Assembly (NCBI RefSeq): GCF_021287045.1
Contig: NZ_JAJTBG010000001.1
Span: forward strand, 186,001 to 250,000
Length of the DNA stretch: 64,000 bases
Source of the DNA: Oryzomicrobium sp.
GTDB taxonomy: Bacteria > Pseudomonadota > Gammaproteobacteria > Burkholderiales > Rhodocyclaceae
Reading direction: 5' to 3'
Shown here: in pieces, positions 8,709 through 18,057 of the stretch
Numbering within the stretch: the first letter of the stretch is position 1
Layout: every line of letters starts with the position of its first letter
Notes under the pieces: model-generated
Databases searched by the model: none
The model's input: the letters and a program-made list of their open reading frames with translations, nothing else
What the model was told of the DNA's origin: nothing
Position numbers and translations under genes: made by a program

Positions 8709-9218
8709 GTGCATAGCCAAGAGTTTAGCGAGTCCCCACTTACCCTGCACCTCGCCCGGGAAGCGGATACCGAGCGCCTCGGCCAGGCGTTGGCGGGCGC
8801 CCTGGCGCCGGGGCTGGTGATCCACCTGGAAGGGGACCTGGGGGCGGGCAAGACCACCCTGACCCGGGCCTTGCTGCGGGCCCTCGGCCATGCCGGCCCG
8901 GTGAAAAGCCCTACCTACGCACTGGTTGAAGTTTATAAACTTTTGAATTTATACTTGTATCACTTTGATTTTTATCGCTTCGAACACCCGGAAGAGTTTG
9001 TCGATGCGGGGTTGGCCGAATATTTCCGCGACGACAGCGTCTGTGTCGTCGAGTGGCCGGACAAGGCGGCGGGCGTGGCGCCCGCCCCCGACCTGCGCAT
9101 CGGCCTGCGCCATGAGGGCGCCGGGCGCCGGGCGGAGTTCGTCCCTGCTAGCCAGAAGGGGGCCCTATGTCTGACTCGACTCGATCCCACACTGATCTCC
9201 CCCCTCCGGGCGAAGTGA
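8709..9218 (+). CDS. tsaE: tRNA threonylcarbamoyladenosine biosynthesis ATPase TsaE
   Basis: ATPase partner of TsaB/TsaD in making the universal t6A37 tRNA modification. It is 169 aa. The P-loop GDLGAGKTTLTR near residue 43 and the family motif SPTYALVEVY near residue 68 are visible, then HFDFYRF and an aspartate-rich DAGLAEYF. GTG 8709 is chosen for an AAGGAAA 8 bases upstream. Its last 52 bp overlap amiC in another frame. Bases 8931-8980 are strikingly AT-rich (39 of 50 by my count) in an otherwise GC-rich gene. The divergent queG begins only 33 bp away. Confidence 0.92.
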   Translation: MHSQEFSESPLTLHLAREADTERLGQALAGALAPGLVIHLEGDLGAGKTTLTRALLRALGHAGPVKSPTYALVEVYKLLNLYLYHFDFYRFEHPEEFVDAGLAEYFRDDSVCVVEWPDKAAGVAPAPDLRIGLRHEGAGRRAEFVPASQKGALCLTRLDPTLISPLRAK

Positions 9219-10600
9219 CCGCTTCCCCGGCGCGCCGCCGCGTCATCGCCGGCGGCGCCTCCCTGCTGCTGCTCTGCTCGCCCTGGGTGCGTGCCGCCGC
9301 CCGCTCCGGCCCGCCGTCGATCCTGGCGGTACGGGTCTGGCCCGCGGCCGACTACACCCGGGTGACCCTGGAGCACGACGCCCCCCTCAAGTATTCCTAC
9401 TTCGCCGTGAAGAATCCGGATCGGCTGGTGGTGGACATCGAGGGCATCGAACTCAACGCCGTGCTCAAGAGCCTGGCCAACAAGATCGGCGCCGACGACC
9501 CGTACATCAAGCTGCTGCGCGCAGGCAACTACAAGCCCGGCGTGGTGCGCCTGGTGATGGACCTGAAGACCGAGGTGGCGCCCCAGGTGTTCGCCCTCAA
9601 GCCCGTGGGCGAGTACGGCCACCGGCTGGTGCTCGACATCTACCCGGCGGTGCCGGCGGACCCGTTGATGTCCCTGCTCGACAAGCGCGAAGTCCAGGGC
9701 GACCCGATGCAGGCTGCCGCCCGGGGCGACGCGCCGACGGCCCCGGAACCGGCGCCGGCACAAACCCAGGCCCAGGTTCGCGGCGAACCGCGCCGGCCCG
9801 TCGAGGCCGCACCCGAGAATCCGCCTCCCCAGCAGCAGGTGGCCCGGGAAGCGCCGCGCAAGGGCGGCAAGCCCATCGTGGACCGCCTGGTGACCGTCAC
9901 CCTCGACCCCGGCCACGGCGGCGAGGACCCGGGGGCGGTGGGGCAGCGCGGCAGCCAGGAAAAGGTGGTGACCCTGGCCATCGCCCGGCGCCTCAAGGCC
10001 AAGCTCGACGCTGAGCCCAACATGCGCGCCGTGCTCACCCGGGATTCCGACTTCTTTGTCCCTCTCGGCACCCGGGTGCAGAAGGCCCGGCGGCTTCAGG
10101 CCGACCTGTTCGTGTCGATCCACGCCGACGCCTGGGTCAAACCGGACGCCCGGGGCTCGTCGGTGTTCGTTCTCTCGGAGCGGGGCGCCTCCAGCGCCGC
10201 CGCCCGCTACCTGGCGCAGAAGGAAAACGACGCCGACCTGGTGGGCGGGGTGAACTTCGGGGTCAAGGACGCGCATCTGGCCCAGACCCTGCTCGACCTG
10301 TCCCAGACCGCCACCAACAACGACAGCCTGAAGCTGGCCAAGGCCGTGCTCAAGGAGATGGGCGGCATCAACACCCTGCACAAGGCCGGGGTGGAGCAGG
10401 CCGGCTTCGCCGTGCTGAAGGCCCCGGACATTCCTTCGATCCTGGTGGAGACCGCTTTCATCTCCAACCCGGAAGAAGAACGTCGCCTGGTGGACGAGGG
10501 CTACCAGGACCAGGTGGCCGAGGCCATCCTGCGCGGCATCAAGGCCTACTTTTCGAAGAATCCGCCCCTGGCCAAGTCCAAGCTGGCCCGGCTGGACTGA
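9167..10600 (+). CDS. amiC: N-acetylmuramoyl-L-alanine amidase (AmiC type)
   Basis: Periplasmic zinc amidase that splits septal peptidoglycan during daughter-cell separation. It is 477 aa. An N-terminal PARRRVIAGGASLLLLC segment looks like a twin-arginine export signal, as for E. coli AmiC. An AMIN domain (about residues 45-165) is followed by a Pro/Ala-rich linker. The amidase_3 domain runs from TLDPGHGGEDPG (about residue 245) through HADAW to SILVETAFISN. Zinc ligands are the His of DPGHGG, a downstream Glu, and the His of SIHAD. It overlaps tsaE by 52 bp. Confidence 0.94.
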   Translation: MSDSTRSHTDLPPPGEVTASPARRRVIAGGASLLLLCSPWVRAAARSGPPSILAVRVWPAADYTRVTLEHDAPLKYSYFAVKNPDRLVVDIEGIELNAVLKSLANKIGADDPYIKLLRAGNYKPGVVRLVMDLKTEVAPQVFALKPVGEYGHRLVLDIYPAVPADPLMSLLDKREVQGDPMQAAARGDAPTAPEPAPAQTQAQVRGEPRRPVEAAPENPPPQQQVAREAPRKGGKPIVDRLVTVTLDPGHGGEDPGAVGQRGSQEKVVTLAIARRLKAKLDAEPNMRAVLTRDSDFFVPLGTRVQKARRLQADLFVSIHADAWVKPDARGSSVFVLSERGASSAAARYLAQKENDADLVGGVNFGVKDAHLAQTLLDLSQTATNNDSLKLAKAVLKEMGGINTLHKAGVEQAGFAVLKAPDIPSILVETAFISNPEEERRLVDEGYQDQVAEAILRGIKAYFSKNPPLAKSKLARLD

Positions 10601-10639
10601 GTCTGAGGGGCTGCGCCGCCTGGTGCGGCGCGATCCCGG

Positions 10640-10668
10640 GCGCCGCCCCAGGGGCGGCGCTTTCCTTT
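10640..10668 (+). terminator. Rho-independent terminator after amiC
   Basis: GCGCCGCC-CCAGG-GGCGGCGC (10640-10660), then TTTCCTTT. It lies 40 bp after the amiC stop. The U-run is interrupted, so strength is uncertain. Confidence 0.7.
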
Positions 10669-10808
10669 ACAATTCAAGGTTTTTTGCGGCGCGATCCGGT
10701 ATTCGGCGGTTGTAGTCTGTAGCCTAGGCAAACCTTGCCTGGCCAGCCGGCGCACCGCTGACGGGCCGTTCGGCACCGAAACCTTTCCTTCGCCCTGATT
10801 CCTCGTCC

Positions 10809-11753
10809 ATGCTGGTCCTGCGCGGTCTTTCCTGTCCTTCGCCCACGGCAACGGTGCTCACCATCGGCAACTTCGACGGCGTGCACCGGGGCCATCGCGC
10901 CCTGCTGGCGCGCCTGCGCGATGCAGCGGACCAGGCCGGGCTGCCGGCGGCGGTGCTCACCTTCGAGCCCCATCCTCGGGAATTCTTTTCCCCCGATTCG
11001 GCCCCGGCGCGCCTGTCGACCCTGCGCGAAAAGTTGGAGCTGCTCGCCGATGCCGGAGTGGACGTGGTGGCGGTGTACCGCTTCGACGCCCCCTTTGCCG
11101 CCCTCAGCGCCGACCAGTTCATCGAAAAGGTGCTGGTCGAGGGCCTGAAGGCCCGTCACCTGCTGATCGGCGACGATTTCCGCTTCGGCACCAAGCGCGG
11201 CGGCGACTTCGCCCTGCTGCAACGGGCCGGCGCCACCTGGGGTTTCGGTGTCGAGGCCATGGGCAGCGTGGTGGAAGGGGGCGAGCGGGTTTCCAGCTCC
11301 GCCGTGCGTGCAGCACTGGCCGGGGGCGACATGGACCACGCGGCGCGCCTGTTGAGCCGCCCCTATTCGATCGACGGCCGGGTGGTGCGGGGCCAGCAGT
11401 TGGGTCGCCAGCTCGGCTTTCCCACTGCCAACATCCGCATCAAGCACGACCCCCTGCCGCTTTGCGGTGTCTTCGCCGTGGAAGTGGCCGGCCTGGGCGC
11501 CCCCGGCCAGCCGCCCATCGCCGGGGTCGCCAACCTGGGCGTGCGTCCCACGGTGGACGGTACCCGCCGGCCGCTGCTGGAAGTGCACCTGTTCGATTTT
11601 TCCGGCGACATCTACGGCCGCCACCTGTCGGTGCGCTTCGTCAAGAAGCTGCGCGACGAGATGCGCTTTGCCGGCCTGGACGCCCTCAAGGCCCAGATCG
11701 CCCAGGATGCCCTGGACGCCCGCGCCTTCTTCGCCGTCCGGTCTCCGCGCTGA
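10809..11753 (+). CDS. ribF: Bifunctional riboflavin kinase / FAD synthetase
   Basis: Phosphorylates riboflavin to FMN and adenylates it to FAD. It is 314 aa (E. coli 313). The N-terminal nucleotidyl-transferase domain shows [16 protein letters not shown] near residue 18 and the second ATP motif [11 protein letters not shown]-like [16 protein letters not shown] near residue 160. The C-terminal kinase domain has [11 protein letters not shown] near residue 200 and [14 protein letters not shown]. It starts the conserved ribF-ileS-lspA-fkpB-ispH cluster, 69 bp before ileS. Confidence 0.97.
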   Translation: MLVLRGLSCPSPTATVLTIGNFDGVHRGHRALLARLRDAADQAGLPAAVLTFEPHPREFFSPDSAPARLSTLREKLELLADAGVDVVAVYRFDAPFAALSADQFIEKVLVEGLKARHLLIGDDFRFGTKRGGDFALLQRAGATWGFGVEAMGSVVEGGERVSSSAVRAALAGGDMDHAARLLSRPYSIDGRVVRGQQLGRQLGFPTANIRIKHDPLPLCGVFAVEVAGLGAPGQPPIAGVANLGVRPTVDGTRRPLLEVHLFDFSGDIYGRHLSVRFVKKLRDEMRFAGLDALKAQIAQDALDARAFFAVRSPR

Positions 11754-11821
11754 TCCGGCCGGCCCCTGCCGCATTCACCTGTTTTGCCGATCCTCAGATT
11801 CTCAGATCCCTCGACTCCGCC

Positions 11822-14617
11822 ATGGCTGACTACAAAGACACGCTGAATCTCCCCGACACCCCGTTCCCGATGCGCGGCGACCTGCCCAAGCGGGAGCCGC
11901 AATGGGTCAAGCAGTGGCAAGAGAAGAAGCTCTATCAGAAGATCCGCGAGATCTGCGCCGGCCGGCCCAAGTTCATCCTGCACGACGGCCCTCCCTACGC
12001 CAACGGCAACCTGCACCTGGGCCACGCCCTGAACAAGATCCTCAAGGACATCATCGTCCGCTCCAAGACCTTGGCTGGCTTCGATGCGCCCTACGTGCCG
12101 GGCTGGGACTGCCACGGCCTGCCCATCGAGCACAAGATCGAGGTCACCCACGGCAAGAACCTGCCCGCCGACAAGGTGCGGGAACTGTGCCGCGCCTATG
12201 CCGCCGAGCAGGTGGACGTGCAGAAGCAGGAATTCATCCGCCTGGGCGTGCTGGGGGATTGGGACAATCCCTACCTGACCATGAACTTCGCCAACGAGGC
12301 CGGCGAGATTCGCGCCCTGGCCGAGATGGTCAAGCAGGGCTACGTCTTCAAGGGCCTGAAGCCGGTGAACTGGTGCTTCGACTGCGGCTCCGCCCTGGCT
12401 GAGGCCGAGGTGGAATACGCCGACAAGAAGTCCCCCTCCATCGACGTGGCCTTCCCGGTCAGCGAGGCCGATGCCCCCAAGCTGGCTGCCGCCTTTGGCC
12501 TCACTGCCCTGCCCAAGCCCGCCTATGCGGTGATCTGGACCACCACCCCGTGGACCATCCCCGCCAACCAGGCGCTTAACGTCCACCCCGAGCACGAATA
12601 CGCCCTGGTGGATGCGGGTGACCGCCTGCTGGTGCTTGCCAAGGAGCTGGTGGCCGACTGCCTGAAGCGCTACGGCCGCGACGGTACGGTACTGGCGACG
12701 ACCCAGGGCAAGGCCCTGGAGCGCCTGGAATTCCGCCACCCCTTCTACGACCGGGTTTCCGTCGTTTATCTGGCCGACTACGTGGGCCTGGATGCGGGCA
12801 CCGGCATCGTGCACTGCGCCCCCGCCCATGGCGTGGACGACTTCAACGCCTGGCGCCATTACGGCCGCGGCAACGACGAGATCATCTCCATCGTCAAGGG
12901 CGACGGCGTCTATGTGGACGACCTGCCCTTCTTTGGCGGCCTCTCCATCTGGAAGGCCAACCAGGCCATCTGCGACAAGCTCACTGAAGTGGGCAACCTG
13001 CTCTCCCACGGCAATGTGGTGCACAGCTACATGCACTGCTGGCGCCACAAGACCCCGGTGATCTACCGGGCCACCGCCCAGTGGTTCGTCGGCATGGACC
13101 GCCTGCCCACGGACGGCAAGTCCCTGCGCGAAAAGGCCCTGGCCGGTGTCGAGGCCACTGCCTTCTATCCTGCCTGGGGAAAGCCCCGCCTGCAGTCCAT
13201 GATCGCCAACCGGCCCGATTGGTGCATCTCCCGCCAGCGCAACTGGGGTGTGCCCATTCCCTTCTTCCTGCACAAGGAGACGGGAGAACTGCATCCGCGT
13301 ACGGTGGAGCTGATGGAAGCCGTGGCCCAGCGGGTGGAACAGGAAGGCATCGAAGCCTGGTTCAAGCTGGATGCTGCCGAGCTGCTGGGCGCCGAAGCCG
13401 CCCAGTACGACAAGATCAGCGACACCCTGGACGTCTGGTTCGATTCCGGTACCACCCATTGGCACGTACTGCGCGGCTCCCATCCCATCGGCCATGCCAG
13501 CGGTCCCTGTGCCGACCTTTACCTGGAAGGCTCGGACCAGCACCGGGGCTGGTTCCATTCCTCCCTGCTCACCGGCGCCGCCATCGACGGGCACCCGCCC
13601 TACAAGGCCCTGCTCACCCACGGTTTCACGGTGGACCAGCAGGGACGCAAGATGAGCAAGTCCCTGGGCAACACCATCCTGCCCCAGGAAGTCTCCGACA
13701 AGATGGGCGCCGACATCCTGCGCCTGTGGGTCGCCGCCACGGACTATTCCGGCGAGCTGGCCATGTCCAAGGAGATCCTGGCCCGGGTGGTCGAGTCCTA
13801 CCGCCGCATCCGCAACACGGTACGCTTCCTGCTCGCCAACACCGCCGACTTCGACATCGCCACCAATGGCGTGGCTCCCGAGCAGCTGTTCGAGATCGAC
13901 CGCTACGCCCTGGCGTTCACCGCCCAGTTGCAAGCGCTGTGCGAGGCCGAGTACGCAGGTTACGAGTTCCACAAGGTGGTCCAGGCCCTGCAGACCTTCT
14001 GCTCCGAGGACCTGGGCGCCTTCTACCTGGACGTGCTCAAGGACCGGCTGTACACCACCGGCGCCGATTCCCTGGCCCGCCGCTCGGCCCAGACCGCCCT
14101 GTGGCACATCCTCCAGGCCCTGACCCGGCTGATGGCGCCGATCCTGTCGTTCACCGCCGAGGAAATCTGGGCGGTGGTGAGCGGCAAGCCCGACGACTCG
14201 GTGATGTTCACCACCTGGCACCCGCTGCCCGTGGGCGGCGATAGTGAGGCCCTGCTGGCCAAATGGGCGGCCCTGCGCGAGGTGCGCGGCGAGGTGATGA
14301 AGGAGCTGGAAGCCCTGCGCGTGGCCGGTTCCATCGGCTCGTCCTTGCAGGCCGAGGTGGAAATCCACTGCGATGGCGAGAAGTACGCGCGCCTGGCTTC
14401 CCTCGGCGACGACCTGAAATTCGTCCTCATTTGCTCCAAGGCCACGGTGGTGAAGTCGACTGAAGACAAGCTGGTGGCCACTCCGAGCGGCCACGGCAAG
14501 TGCGAGCGCTGCTGGCACGTGCGCGAGGACGTGGGCGCCAACACCGAGCACCCGACCCTGTGCGGCCGCTGCGTCGAAAACCTCTACGGTGCCGGCGAAG
14601 CCCGGACCCATGCCTGA
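11822..14617 (+). CDS. ileS: Isoleucyl-tRNA synthetase
   Basis: Class I aminoacyl-tRNA synthetase, 931 aa (E. coli 938). The HIGH signature is [15 protein letters not shown] near residue 57. KMSKS is [10 protein letters not shown] near residue 610. The CP1 editing domain includes [13 protein letters not shown] and [13 protein letters not shown]-terminal zinc site shows CERCW and CGRC in the last 40 residues. The ATG at 11822 gives the usual start [19 protein letters not shown]; upstream in-frame sequence lies inside ribF and is not coding here. The intact zinc finger marks the standard bacterial form. Confidence 0.98.
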   Translation: MADYKDTLNLPDTPFPMRGDLPKREPQWVKQWQEKKLYQKIREICAGRPKFILHDGPPYANGNLHLGHALNKILKDIIVRSKTLAGFDAPYVPGWDCHGLPIEHKIEVTHGKNLPADKVRELCRAYAAEQVDVQKQEFIRLGVLGDWDNPYLTMNFANEAGEIRALAEMVKQGYVFKGLKPVNWCFDCGSALAEAEVEYADKKSPSIDVAFPVSEADAPKLAAAFGLTALPKPAYAVIWTTTPWTIPANQALNVHPEHEYALVDAGDRLLVLAKELVADCLKRYGRDGTVLATTQGKALERLEFRHPFYDRVSVVYLADYVGLDAGTGIVHCAPAHGVDDFNAWRHYGRGNDEIISIVKGDGVYVDDLPFFGGLSIWKANQAICDKLTEVGNLLSHGNVVHSYMHCWRHKTPVIYRATAQWFVGMDRLPTDGKSLREKALAGVEATAFYPAWGKPRLQSMIANRPDWCISRQRNWGVPIPFFLHKETGELHPRTVELMEAVAQRVEQEGIEAWFKLDAAELLGAEAAQYDKISDTLDVWFDSGTTHWHVLRGSHPIGHASGPCADLYLEGSDQHRGWFHSSLLTGAAIDGHPPYKALLTHGFTVDQQGRKMSKSLGNTILPQEVSDKMGADILRLWVAATDYSGELAMSKEILARVVESYRRIRNTVRFLLANTADFDIATNGVAPEQLFEIDRYALAFTAQLQALCEAEYAGYEFHKVVQALQTFCSEDLGAFYLDVLKDRLYTTGADSLARRSAQTALWHILQALTRLMAPILSFTAEEIWAVVSGKPDDSVMFTTWHPLPVGGDSEALLAKWAALREVRGEVMKELEALRVAGSIGSSLQAEVEIHCDGEKYARLASLGDDLKFVLICSKATVVKSTEDKLVATPSGHGKCERCWHVREDVGANTEHPTLCGRCVENLYGAGEARTHA

Positions 14618-14632
14618 GCTGGGCACGGCACG

Positions 14633-15193
14633 ATGAGCGACGCGACGACGGCCCGTCCCGGCGATGCCGCCCCGGCAGCGGTCTGGCTGAAATGGCTGCT
14701 GCTGGCCGTGGCGGTGATCCTCTTCGACCAGGCCAGCAAGCTGTGGGTGCTGGACGTATTCACCCTGGGCGAATCCCGGCCGGTGACCGAGTTCTTCAAC
14801 CTGGTGCTGGTGTACAACCGGGGAGCGGCGTTCAGCTTCTTGGCCTCCGCCGGCGGCTGGCAGCGCTGGTTCTTCGTCGTCCTGGCGGCGGCCGTGTCCC
14901 TGTGGATGGGCGCCATGCTGCGCCGCCACGCCGGCCAGCCCGGCCATCGGCCGCTGTGCATCGGGCTCAACCTGGTGATCGGGGGGGCCATCGGCAACGT
15001 CATCGACCGCTTCGCTTACGGGGCGGTGGTGGATTTTCTCGACGTGCACGCCTTCGGCTGGCACTGGCCGGCCTTCAATCTGGCCGACTCGGCCATCTGC
15101 CTGGGCGTGGCCCTGCTGGCCTGGCACGAGCTGCGCCACGGCGGCGGCAAACAGGGGCCGGGAGAAAACGCGGCGGAACGCGGTCAAACCTGA
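14633..15193 (+). CDS. lspA: Lipoprotein signal peptidase II
   Basis: Inner-membrane aspartyl protease that removes signal peptides from lipidated prolipoproteins. It is 186 aa with four transmembrane helices. Conserved segments are FDQASKLWV near residue 34, VYNRGAAFSFLA near residue 60, GGAIGNVIDRFAYGAVVDF near residue 118 (first catalytic Asp) and FNLADSAICLG near residue 148 (second catalytic Asp). It lies 15 bp after ileS. The C-terminal 25 residues are hydrophilic and probably cytoplasmic. Confidence 0.97.
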   Translation: MSDATTARPGDAAPAAVWLKWLLLAVAVILFDQASKLWVLDVFTLGESRPVTEFFNLVLVYNRGAAFSFLASAGGWQRWFFVVLAAAVSLWMGAMLRRHAGQPGHRPLCIGLNLVIGGAIGNVIDRFAYGAVVDFLDVHAFGWHWPAFNLADSAICLGVALLAWHELRHGGGKQGPGENAAERGQT

Positions 15194-15221
15194 CCCTCGT
15201 TTCCGTTTGCCCCGATCTGCC

Positions 15222-15800
15222 ATGAGCGATTCCCGTCCTGCCTACCTGCGTATTCCCCCCGGCCAGCGCCAGGTCCACGACTTTCCCGTTCTCGACCTGG
15301 GCATCCGCCCCGGGCTGACCCACGACGACTGGCGCTTGCGCCTGTTCGGCGAGGTGGAGCGGGAAGTGGTGCTCGATTGGCCCCAGTTGCTGGCCCTGCC
15401 GCAAACCCGGGTGGTGATCGACTTTCACTGCGTCACCACCTGGACCCGGCTCGACATGCCCTGGGAGGGCGTGCTCGCCCGGGACGTGATCGCCCTGGCC
15501 CGGCCCACCCCGGCGGCGCGCCACGTGGTGCTGCACAGCGGTGACGGCTACACCACCAACCTGCCCCTGGCGGCCCTGCTCGACGACGACGTGCTGGTGG
15601 CCCATTCGGTGGAGGATGCGCCCCTGTCCGACGACCACGGCGGCCCGGTGCGCCTGCTGGTGCCCAAGCGCTACGGCTGGAAGAGCGCCAAGTGGCTGAC
15701 CGGCATCGAATTCACCCGGGACGACCACCCCGGCTACTGGGAAGTGCGCGGCTACCATAACGAGGCCGACCCCTGGAAAGAGGAGCGCTACGGCGATTGA
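15222..15800 (+). CDS. Sulfite-oxidase-like molybdopterin oxidoreductase domain protein
   Basis: A 192-aa protein of the oxidoreductase-molybdopterin-binding fold (sulfite oxidase / MsrP / YuiH-like). DFHCVTTWTRLDMPWEGV near residue 70 carries the Cys that binds molybdenum in this family, and KRYGWKSAKWLTGIEF near residue 150 is the other pterin-contact segment. It has no signal peptide and no haem or dimerisation domain, unlike full sulfite oxidases. It sits between lspA and fkpB, an insertion in an otherwise conserved cluster. The ATG at 15222 is preferred over TTG 15207. The reaction is unknown. Confidence 0.85.
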   Translation: MSDSRPAYLRIPPGQRQVHDFPVLDLGIRPGLTHDDWRLRLFGEVEREVVLDWPQLLALPQTRVVIDFHCVTTWTRLDMPWEGVLARDVIALARPTPAARHVVLHSGDGYTTNLPLAALLDDDVLVAHSVEDAPLSDDHGGPVRLLVPKRYGWKSAKWLTGIEFTRDDHPGYWEVRGYHNEADPWKEERYGD

Positions 15801-15863
15801 GCCGTCGCCGCACGTTCCGATCCGCTCATCCGATCCATCCGCAACCTGCGAACCGAACCGACC

Positions 15864-16313
15864 ATGTCCGCTTCCTCCGCCACCGAACCGGTGGTCACCC
15901 CCTCCAGCTTCCTCACCCTGCACTACCGGGTGTCCACCGGCGACGGTACCGAGGTGATCAGCACCTTCGACATGAGCCCGGCCACCCTGCAAATGGGCGG
16001 CGGCCAACTGGCCCCGACCCTGGAGAACAAGCTCCTCGGTCTGCCCGCCGGTGCCCGTCAGACTTTCGAGCTGGCCCCGGGCGAAGCCTTCGGCGAGCAC
16101 AACCCGCGGCTGGTCGAGCGCATCCTGCGCAGCGCCCTGCCAGATGGTCTGGAGCTCAAGGAGAATGCCGTGGTCGAGTTCGCCACCCCGGAAGGGGCCG
16201 AGTTCGCCGGCTTCGTGCGCGAGCTTACCGACAGCCACGCCCTGATCGACTTCAACCACCCCCTCGCCGGCAAGTCGGTGCGCTTCGACGTGCACCTGAT
16301 CGGCGTGCTGTAA
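15864..16313 (+). CDS. fkpB: FKBP-type peptidyl-prolyl isomerase (SlpA/FkpB type)
   Basis: Small cytoplasmic prolyl isomerase and chaperone, 149 aa. The FKBP part begins with FLTLHYRVSTGDGTEV, the insert-in-flap domain begins near LAPGEAFGEHNPRLVERI, and the chain returns to FKBP with DFNHPLAGKSVRFDVHLI, a strong SlpA signature. It lies between the molybdopterin gene and ispH, the usual place for fkpB next to ispH in proteobacteria. Confidence 0.94.
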   Translation: MSASSATEPVVTPSSFLTLHYRVSTGDGTEVISTFDMSPATLQMGGGQLAPTLENKLLGLPAGARQTFELAPGEAFGEHNPRLVERILRSALPDGLELKENAVVEFATPEGAEFAGFVRELTDSHALIDFNHPLAGKSVRFDVHLIGVL

Positions 16314-16347
16314 GCGGGGGCTGATCCCCGTGGGCTGAAACCCCGCG

Positions 16348-16369
16348 CCCCGTGGGCATCTCCACGGGG
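16348..16369 (+). promoter_or_regulatory. Hairpin between fkpB and ispH
   Basis: CCCCGTGG-GCATCT-CCACGGGG, a perfect 8-bp stem with no T-run behind it. It could attenuate or process the fkpB-ispH transcript; no function is shown. Confidence 0.4.
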
Positions 16370-16457
16370 TATGCCCGGAGATGCCCGTCCCTATTGACTC
16401 TTGGGCCTGCCTGCCCGGAGCGCCTTATTCCACGCGCCTTTCGAGATACCCCCCCCC

Positions 16458-17378
16458 ATGCAAGTCATCCTCGCCACCCCCCGCGGTTTCTGTGCCGGCG
16501 TCGAGCGCGCCATTGCCATCGTCGAGCGCGCCCTGGAACTGTTCGGCGCCCCGATCTACGTGCGCCACGAAGTGGTGCACAACCGCTTCGTGGTGGACGG
16601 CCTCAAGGCCAAGGGCGCCGTGTTCGTCGAGGAACTGGACGAGGTGCCGGACGGCGCCACGGTGATCTTCTCCGCCCACGGCGTGGCCAAGGCGGTGCGC
16701 AGCGAGGCCGAGGCCCGGGGCCTCAAGGTGTTCGACGCCACCTGCCCCCTGGTGACCAAGGTGCACCTGGAGGTGGCGCGCATGCGCAAGGACGGCCGCG
16801 AGATCATCATGATCGGCCACAAGGGCCATCCGGAAGTGGAAGGCACCATGGGCCAGGCCGAGGGCGGCATGCACCTGGTGGAAACCCCGGCCGACGTGGC
16901 CGTCCTGGCGGTGCGTGACCCGGCCAAACTCGCCTACGTGACCCAGACCACCCTGTCGGTGGACGATGCGGCGGTGGTGGTGAATGCCCTGCGCGAGCGC
17001 TTCCCCGAGATCGTCGGGCCGAAGAAGGACGACATCTGCTACGCCACCCAGAACCGCCAGGACGCGGTGAAGCTGCTGACGCCGGAATGCGACGTGGTGA
17101 TCGTGGTCGGCTCGCCCAACAGTTCCAACTCCAACCGTCTGCGCGAAGTGGCCCAGTTGCGCGGCGTGCCGGCCTACCTGGTGGACCTGCCCGAACAGAT
17201 CGACGCTAACTGGCTGGCGGGCAAAGCCCGCATCGGCGTCACGGCCGGCGCCTCCGCCCCCGAAGTCCTGGTGGAACAGGTCATCGCCCGGCTGCGCAGC
17301 CTGGGCGCGGGGCAAGTGGCGGTACTCGAAGGCGCCCCGGAAAACGTCACCTTCCCGCTGCCGAAGGAACTGGCGTAG
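16458..17378 (+). CDS. ispH: 4-hydroxy-3-methylbut-2-enyl diphosphate reductase
   Basis: Last enzyme of the MEP pathway; a [4Fe-4S] protein giving IPP and DMAPP. It is 306 aa (E. coli 316). The three cluster cysteines are in [12 protein letters not shown] (residue 12), [11 protein letters not shown] (near 96) and [11 protein letters not shown] (near 194). [10 protein letters not shown] and [12 protein letters not shown] are substrate-site motifs. It is the second isoprenoid locus in the window. Its 3' end overlaps the convergent TonB-like gene by 32 bp, so no terminator can sit between them. Confidence 0.97.
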   Translation: MQVILATPRGFCAGVERAIAIVERALELFGAPIYVRHEVVHNRFVVDGLKAKGAVFVEELDEVPDGATVIFSAHGVAKAVRSEAEARGLKVFDATCPLVTKVHLEVARMRKDGREIIMIGHKGHPEVEGTMGQAEGGMHLVETPADVAVLAVRDPAKLAYVTQTTLSVDDAAVVVNALRERFPEIVGPKKDDICYATQNRQDAVKLLTPECDVVIVVGSPNSSNSNRLREVAQLRGVPAYLVDLPEQIDANWLAGKARIGVTAGASAPEVLVEQVIARLRSLGAGQVAVLEGAPENVTFPLPKELA

Positions 17379-18024
17379 GGGAGGGGACGGTCGCATTGGG
17401 ATCGTGCTCCAACAGCACTTCCACGCGTAGTTGGCTGGCGACAGGAGTGTCGCCCCACTTCCCTGGCTGAAATTTGGCCTGGGCGAATGCGACCCTGGCG
17501 GCTTCTTGGAATGGTGCTGGAAGGTCGCTTTGTTCGACGATGACCCGATCCACCTGGCCATCCTTGCCGATTAGGAGCCGAAGCCCGACGCGGCCGGACA
17601 GGGAGGGTTTGTTGGGTTCGGGAAAGGCGGGTTCGATGGGGCCGATCGGGCTTGGACGCTCGGTCAGCTTTCCCGCGGGCAAGTACAGCAGGTCGTTGAG
17701 TTGCGGTGCGATCGTTTCCGATGCGCTGCCATCACCAGATTTGGTGCTATGGTTCGGGGGCGCTACATCCGCGTTTTCCAGCGATGTTCCGATGGCCTGC
17801 TTAACGGAGTCGCTGGCTGCGCTCGGGTTTTCGCTGCGGCGATTGTTTTGCAGCGTAAGGTTTAACCGAGGTGAAATGTTGCGGAAGCCTCCGGAGGCTT
17901 CATTCAGCCCACAACATTCGCCTGTGCCGCCACCTATGGGAACGGCTAGCATCCCGATATGCAGCAGTGCCGATAACGCGACGGCAGACAGTAGGGATGG
18001 TGAAAAAACGATACGGCCGATCAT
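17347..18024 (-). CDS. TonB C-terminal-domain protein at the end of the pilin operon
   Basis: A 225-aa protein with one N-terminal membrane helix ([20 protein letters not shown]), a Ser/Asn-rich linker of about 100 residues and a TonB-like C-terminal domain: [23 protein letters not shown], then [17 protein letters not shown]. The linker is not Pro-Glu/Pro-Lys rich as in true TonB. It follows pilY1 by 33 bp and lies in the lower-GC pilin segment, so it probably travels with that operon. No exbB/exbD or receptor lies beside it. It may link the membrane to the pilus machinery rather than to a transporter; this is inference. Confidence 0.75.
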   Translation of the reverse strand: MIGRIVFSPSLLSAVALSALLHIGMLAVPIGGGTGECCGLNEASGGFRNISPRLNLTLQNNRRSENPSAASDSVKQAIGTSLENADVAPPNHSTKSGDGSASETIAPQLNDLLYLPAGKLTERPSPIGPIEPAFPEPNKPSLSGRVGLRLLIGKDGQVDRVIVEQSDLPAPFQEAARVAFAQAKFQPGKWGDTPVASQLRVEVLLEHDPNATVPSPTPVPSAAGR

Positions 18025-18057
18025 GAAACTCCCCCGGCTGGCGCCGGGGGTATGTCC

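Noticed and set aside
11612-15223. A 1203-codon open frame antisense to ileS and lspA.
   Set aside because: ileS and lspA carry all their conserved motifs on the other strand. The antisense frame is Gly/Val/Leu/Gln-rich with no recognisable domain, a common artefact in GC-rich genes.
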